Made by a program: the position numbers and the translations under genes. From NCBI GenBank assembly GCA_002298785.1, contig DBMR01000060.1, forward strand, positions 1 through 24,337: DNA of 24,337 bases, in the 5' to 3' direction. Shown one piece after another: positions 23,303 to 24,337 of this stretch (position 1 is the stretch's first letter; the number at the start of each line of letters is the position of its first letter). The notes under the pieces are model-generated. The model was not told the origin of the DNA. It made no database searches and worked only from the letters and a program-made list of their open reading frames with translations. The DNA comes from Verrucomicrobia subdivision 3 bacterium UBA693. GTDB taxonomy: Bacteria; Verrucomicrobiota; Verrucomicrobiia; Limisphaerales; UBA8199.

Positions 23303-24337
23303 TTATACTATGCGTTGGTTAAAGATTGTTTGCAGCGCTTCCTGGTGAGTTTCACAGGTGACAATGTTCCTGGAGCCAAGCAGCCGTCTCTGGCCATAAA
23401 AGAGCTTCTCCAAAGCGCCCCTGGCATTGAGGTTCCTTAGAATTCGGTTATGCCCCAGCAGTGAACTCAAGTAGCCATGGCGTCGCGCCTGGCAAAAATC
23501 GATCCACTGATCTGCAACATAGGATTCCTGCAGAATCAACTCCGAGCGCTCCTGCAATGCCCGACGAAACTCGGGTTCGCGCAGCGGGTCCAGGCGCCGG
23601 GCCCCCGGGCACGGGTCGGATTGAATAAAAGGAACCAGTTCCATCGTGGATTTACCCCCGGAAGCAATGCTCAGTTTAACCAAGAACCCCTCGTGGAAGG
23701 ACTTTTGGTCCCGGTAGATCGCTTCATCCATCACCAGGGCACCCTGTCCATAGACGATGTGCCCGCCGAGATAATCCTCATATCCACCCAGACTATGCGG
23801 GTGCTGGACAATGACGGCGTTGGCGCCCATCTCCACCATAAACCGGCAAACATTTTGAATCCTCGGAGTGATTGGGTGAAATTCGTGGGCTCCGTGCAGC
23901 AACACCACCAGGTAGTCGAATTCCTGTCTCCGACTCTTGACGTTGCGGACAAAATCCATCAGATCGAGGGGATTGGCGCCGGGTGCGCTGCGAGTCGCGA
24001 TCGAGAACTCGTGCTCCGCCACGGAAAGAATGGCGAGGCGCAGTCCGTTCGCGTTCTTGATGAGCATTTGCCGCGCCGCCGCCAAGTTCTCCCCGGCCCC
24101 GACGGTTTCGATGCCTGCAGCGCGGCAGACCTTGAGCGTATGCTCGAGCCCGGAAGGGCCGTGATCGAGAATGTGATTATTCGCGAGACTGAGCACATCA
24201 ATCCCGGCCGCCTGAATGCCTTTGATACATTCGCCGGGCTCACCGAAGTTGGGACCAGTCTTGGGAATGGGAGCAGGCTTCTCGATTAAGGGGCATTCCA
24301 GGTTGGCCAGCACCAAGTCGGCGGCCTGCATTTCCGG
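23303..24337 (-). CDS. CapA-family protein (poly-gamma-glutamate/capsule synthesis, metallophosphatase fold), 5' end outside window
   Basis: 345 codons are visible and the frame stays open to the right edge, so the N terminus (normally carrying a GD-x-M/L motif) is missing; the ATG at 24331 is internal. Visible family motifs are LVLANLECPL, the SLANNHILDHG block, GIETVGAGENL, YLVVLLHGAHEFHPITP and VIVQHPHSLGGYEDYLGGHIVYGQGAL, all typical of the CapA/PGA_cap metallophosphatase-like domain (about the first 220 visible residues). About 110 C-terminal residues are helical and charged and unlike short CapA proteins. Known CapA proteins take part in capsule polyglutamate assembly; in polysaccharide loci the role is less clear. 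Its 16-bp spacing to the UDP-glucose dehydrogenase gene argues for a function in surface polymer production. Confidence 0.88.
   Translation of the reverse strand, partial: PEMQAADLVLANLECPLIEKPAPIPKTGPNFGEPGECIKGIQAAGIDVLSLANNHILDHGPSGLEHTLKVCRAAGIETVGAGENLAAARQMLIKNANGLRLAILSVAEHEFSIATRSAPGANPLDLMDFVRNVKSRRQEFDYLVVLLHGAHEFHPITPRIQNVCRFMVEMGANAVIVQHPHSLGGYEDYLGGHIVYGQGALVMDEAIYRDQKSFHEGFLVKLSIASGGKSTMELVPFIQSDPCPGARRLDPLREPEFRRALQERSELILQESYVADQWIDFCQARRHGYLSSLLGHNRILRNLNARGALEKLFYGQRRLLGSRNIVTCETHQEALQTIFNQRIV

Overview
The window looks like a chromosomal segment of a Verrucomicrobiota bacterium, probably a Pedosphaera/Limisphaerales-type lineage. The evidence is two secreted proteins ending in VPDSG/VPDGG-CTERM sorting tags, a full exosortase support locus (exosortase, PrsT, PrsK, PrsR), and intergenic repeats with a GxxExxY remnant. 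Codon composition suggests moderately high GC. No rRNA, tRNA or CRISPR array was seen.

Layout. Positions 1-1706 (+) hold the 3' end of a secreted beta-sandwich protein and a membrane-anchored helical-repeat protein. An intergenic region of about 560 bp leads into a VPDSG-CTERM protein (2267-3112, +), which ends at a strong terminator. Next come an exported protein of unknown function (3326-4570, +) and a di-heme cytochrome c peroxidase family protein (4685-5680, +). The rest of the window is transcribed leftwards. Read in the direction of transcription from the right edge, it encodes: a CapA-like protein (partial), UDP-glucose 6-dehydrogenase, a UDP-HexNAc-type dehydrogenase, a repeat-rich island with a nonsense-interrupted GxxExxY gene, an NAD(P)-dependent sugar-nucleotide reductase/epimerase, an outer-membrane beta-barrel, the exosortase, PrsT, a GNAT-like protein, a FemAB-like protein, a second sorted protein (VPDGG), and finally the prsK-prsR two-component pair.

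How the genes may work together. The two nucleotide-sugar dehydrogenases, the reductase and CapA point to synthesis of an acidic exopolysaccharide. The beta-barrel, PrsT and exosortase would handle export and surface sorting of tagged proteins into or through that matrix. PrsK/PrsR is a sigma-54-type two-component system. Both tagged genes have a good -24/-12 sigma-54 promoter with exact GG-N10-GC spacing, at 2159-2174 (+) and 10412-10427 (-). Both also carry two upstream copies of an 18-bp motif, GTCGG-N7-KACAAT (one copy is weaker). I read this as a candidate PrsR regulon with its enhancer sites, and it is the most interesting observation here. The second sorted protein also has a single Cys and a Q-x-AIW motif that resemble the isopeptide-like thioester domains of Gram-positive adhesins.

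Mobile and repeat content: a 133-bp MITE-like element with TTA target duplications (9425-9557), and a family of degenerate 20-bp repeats clustered around the GxxExxY pseudogene.
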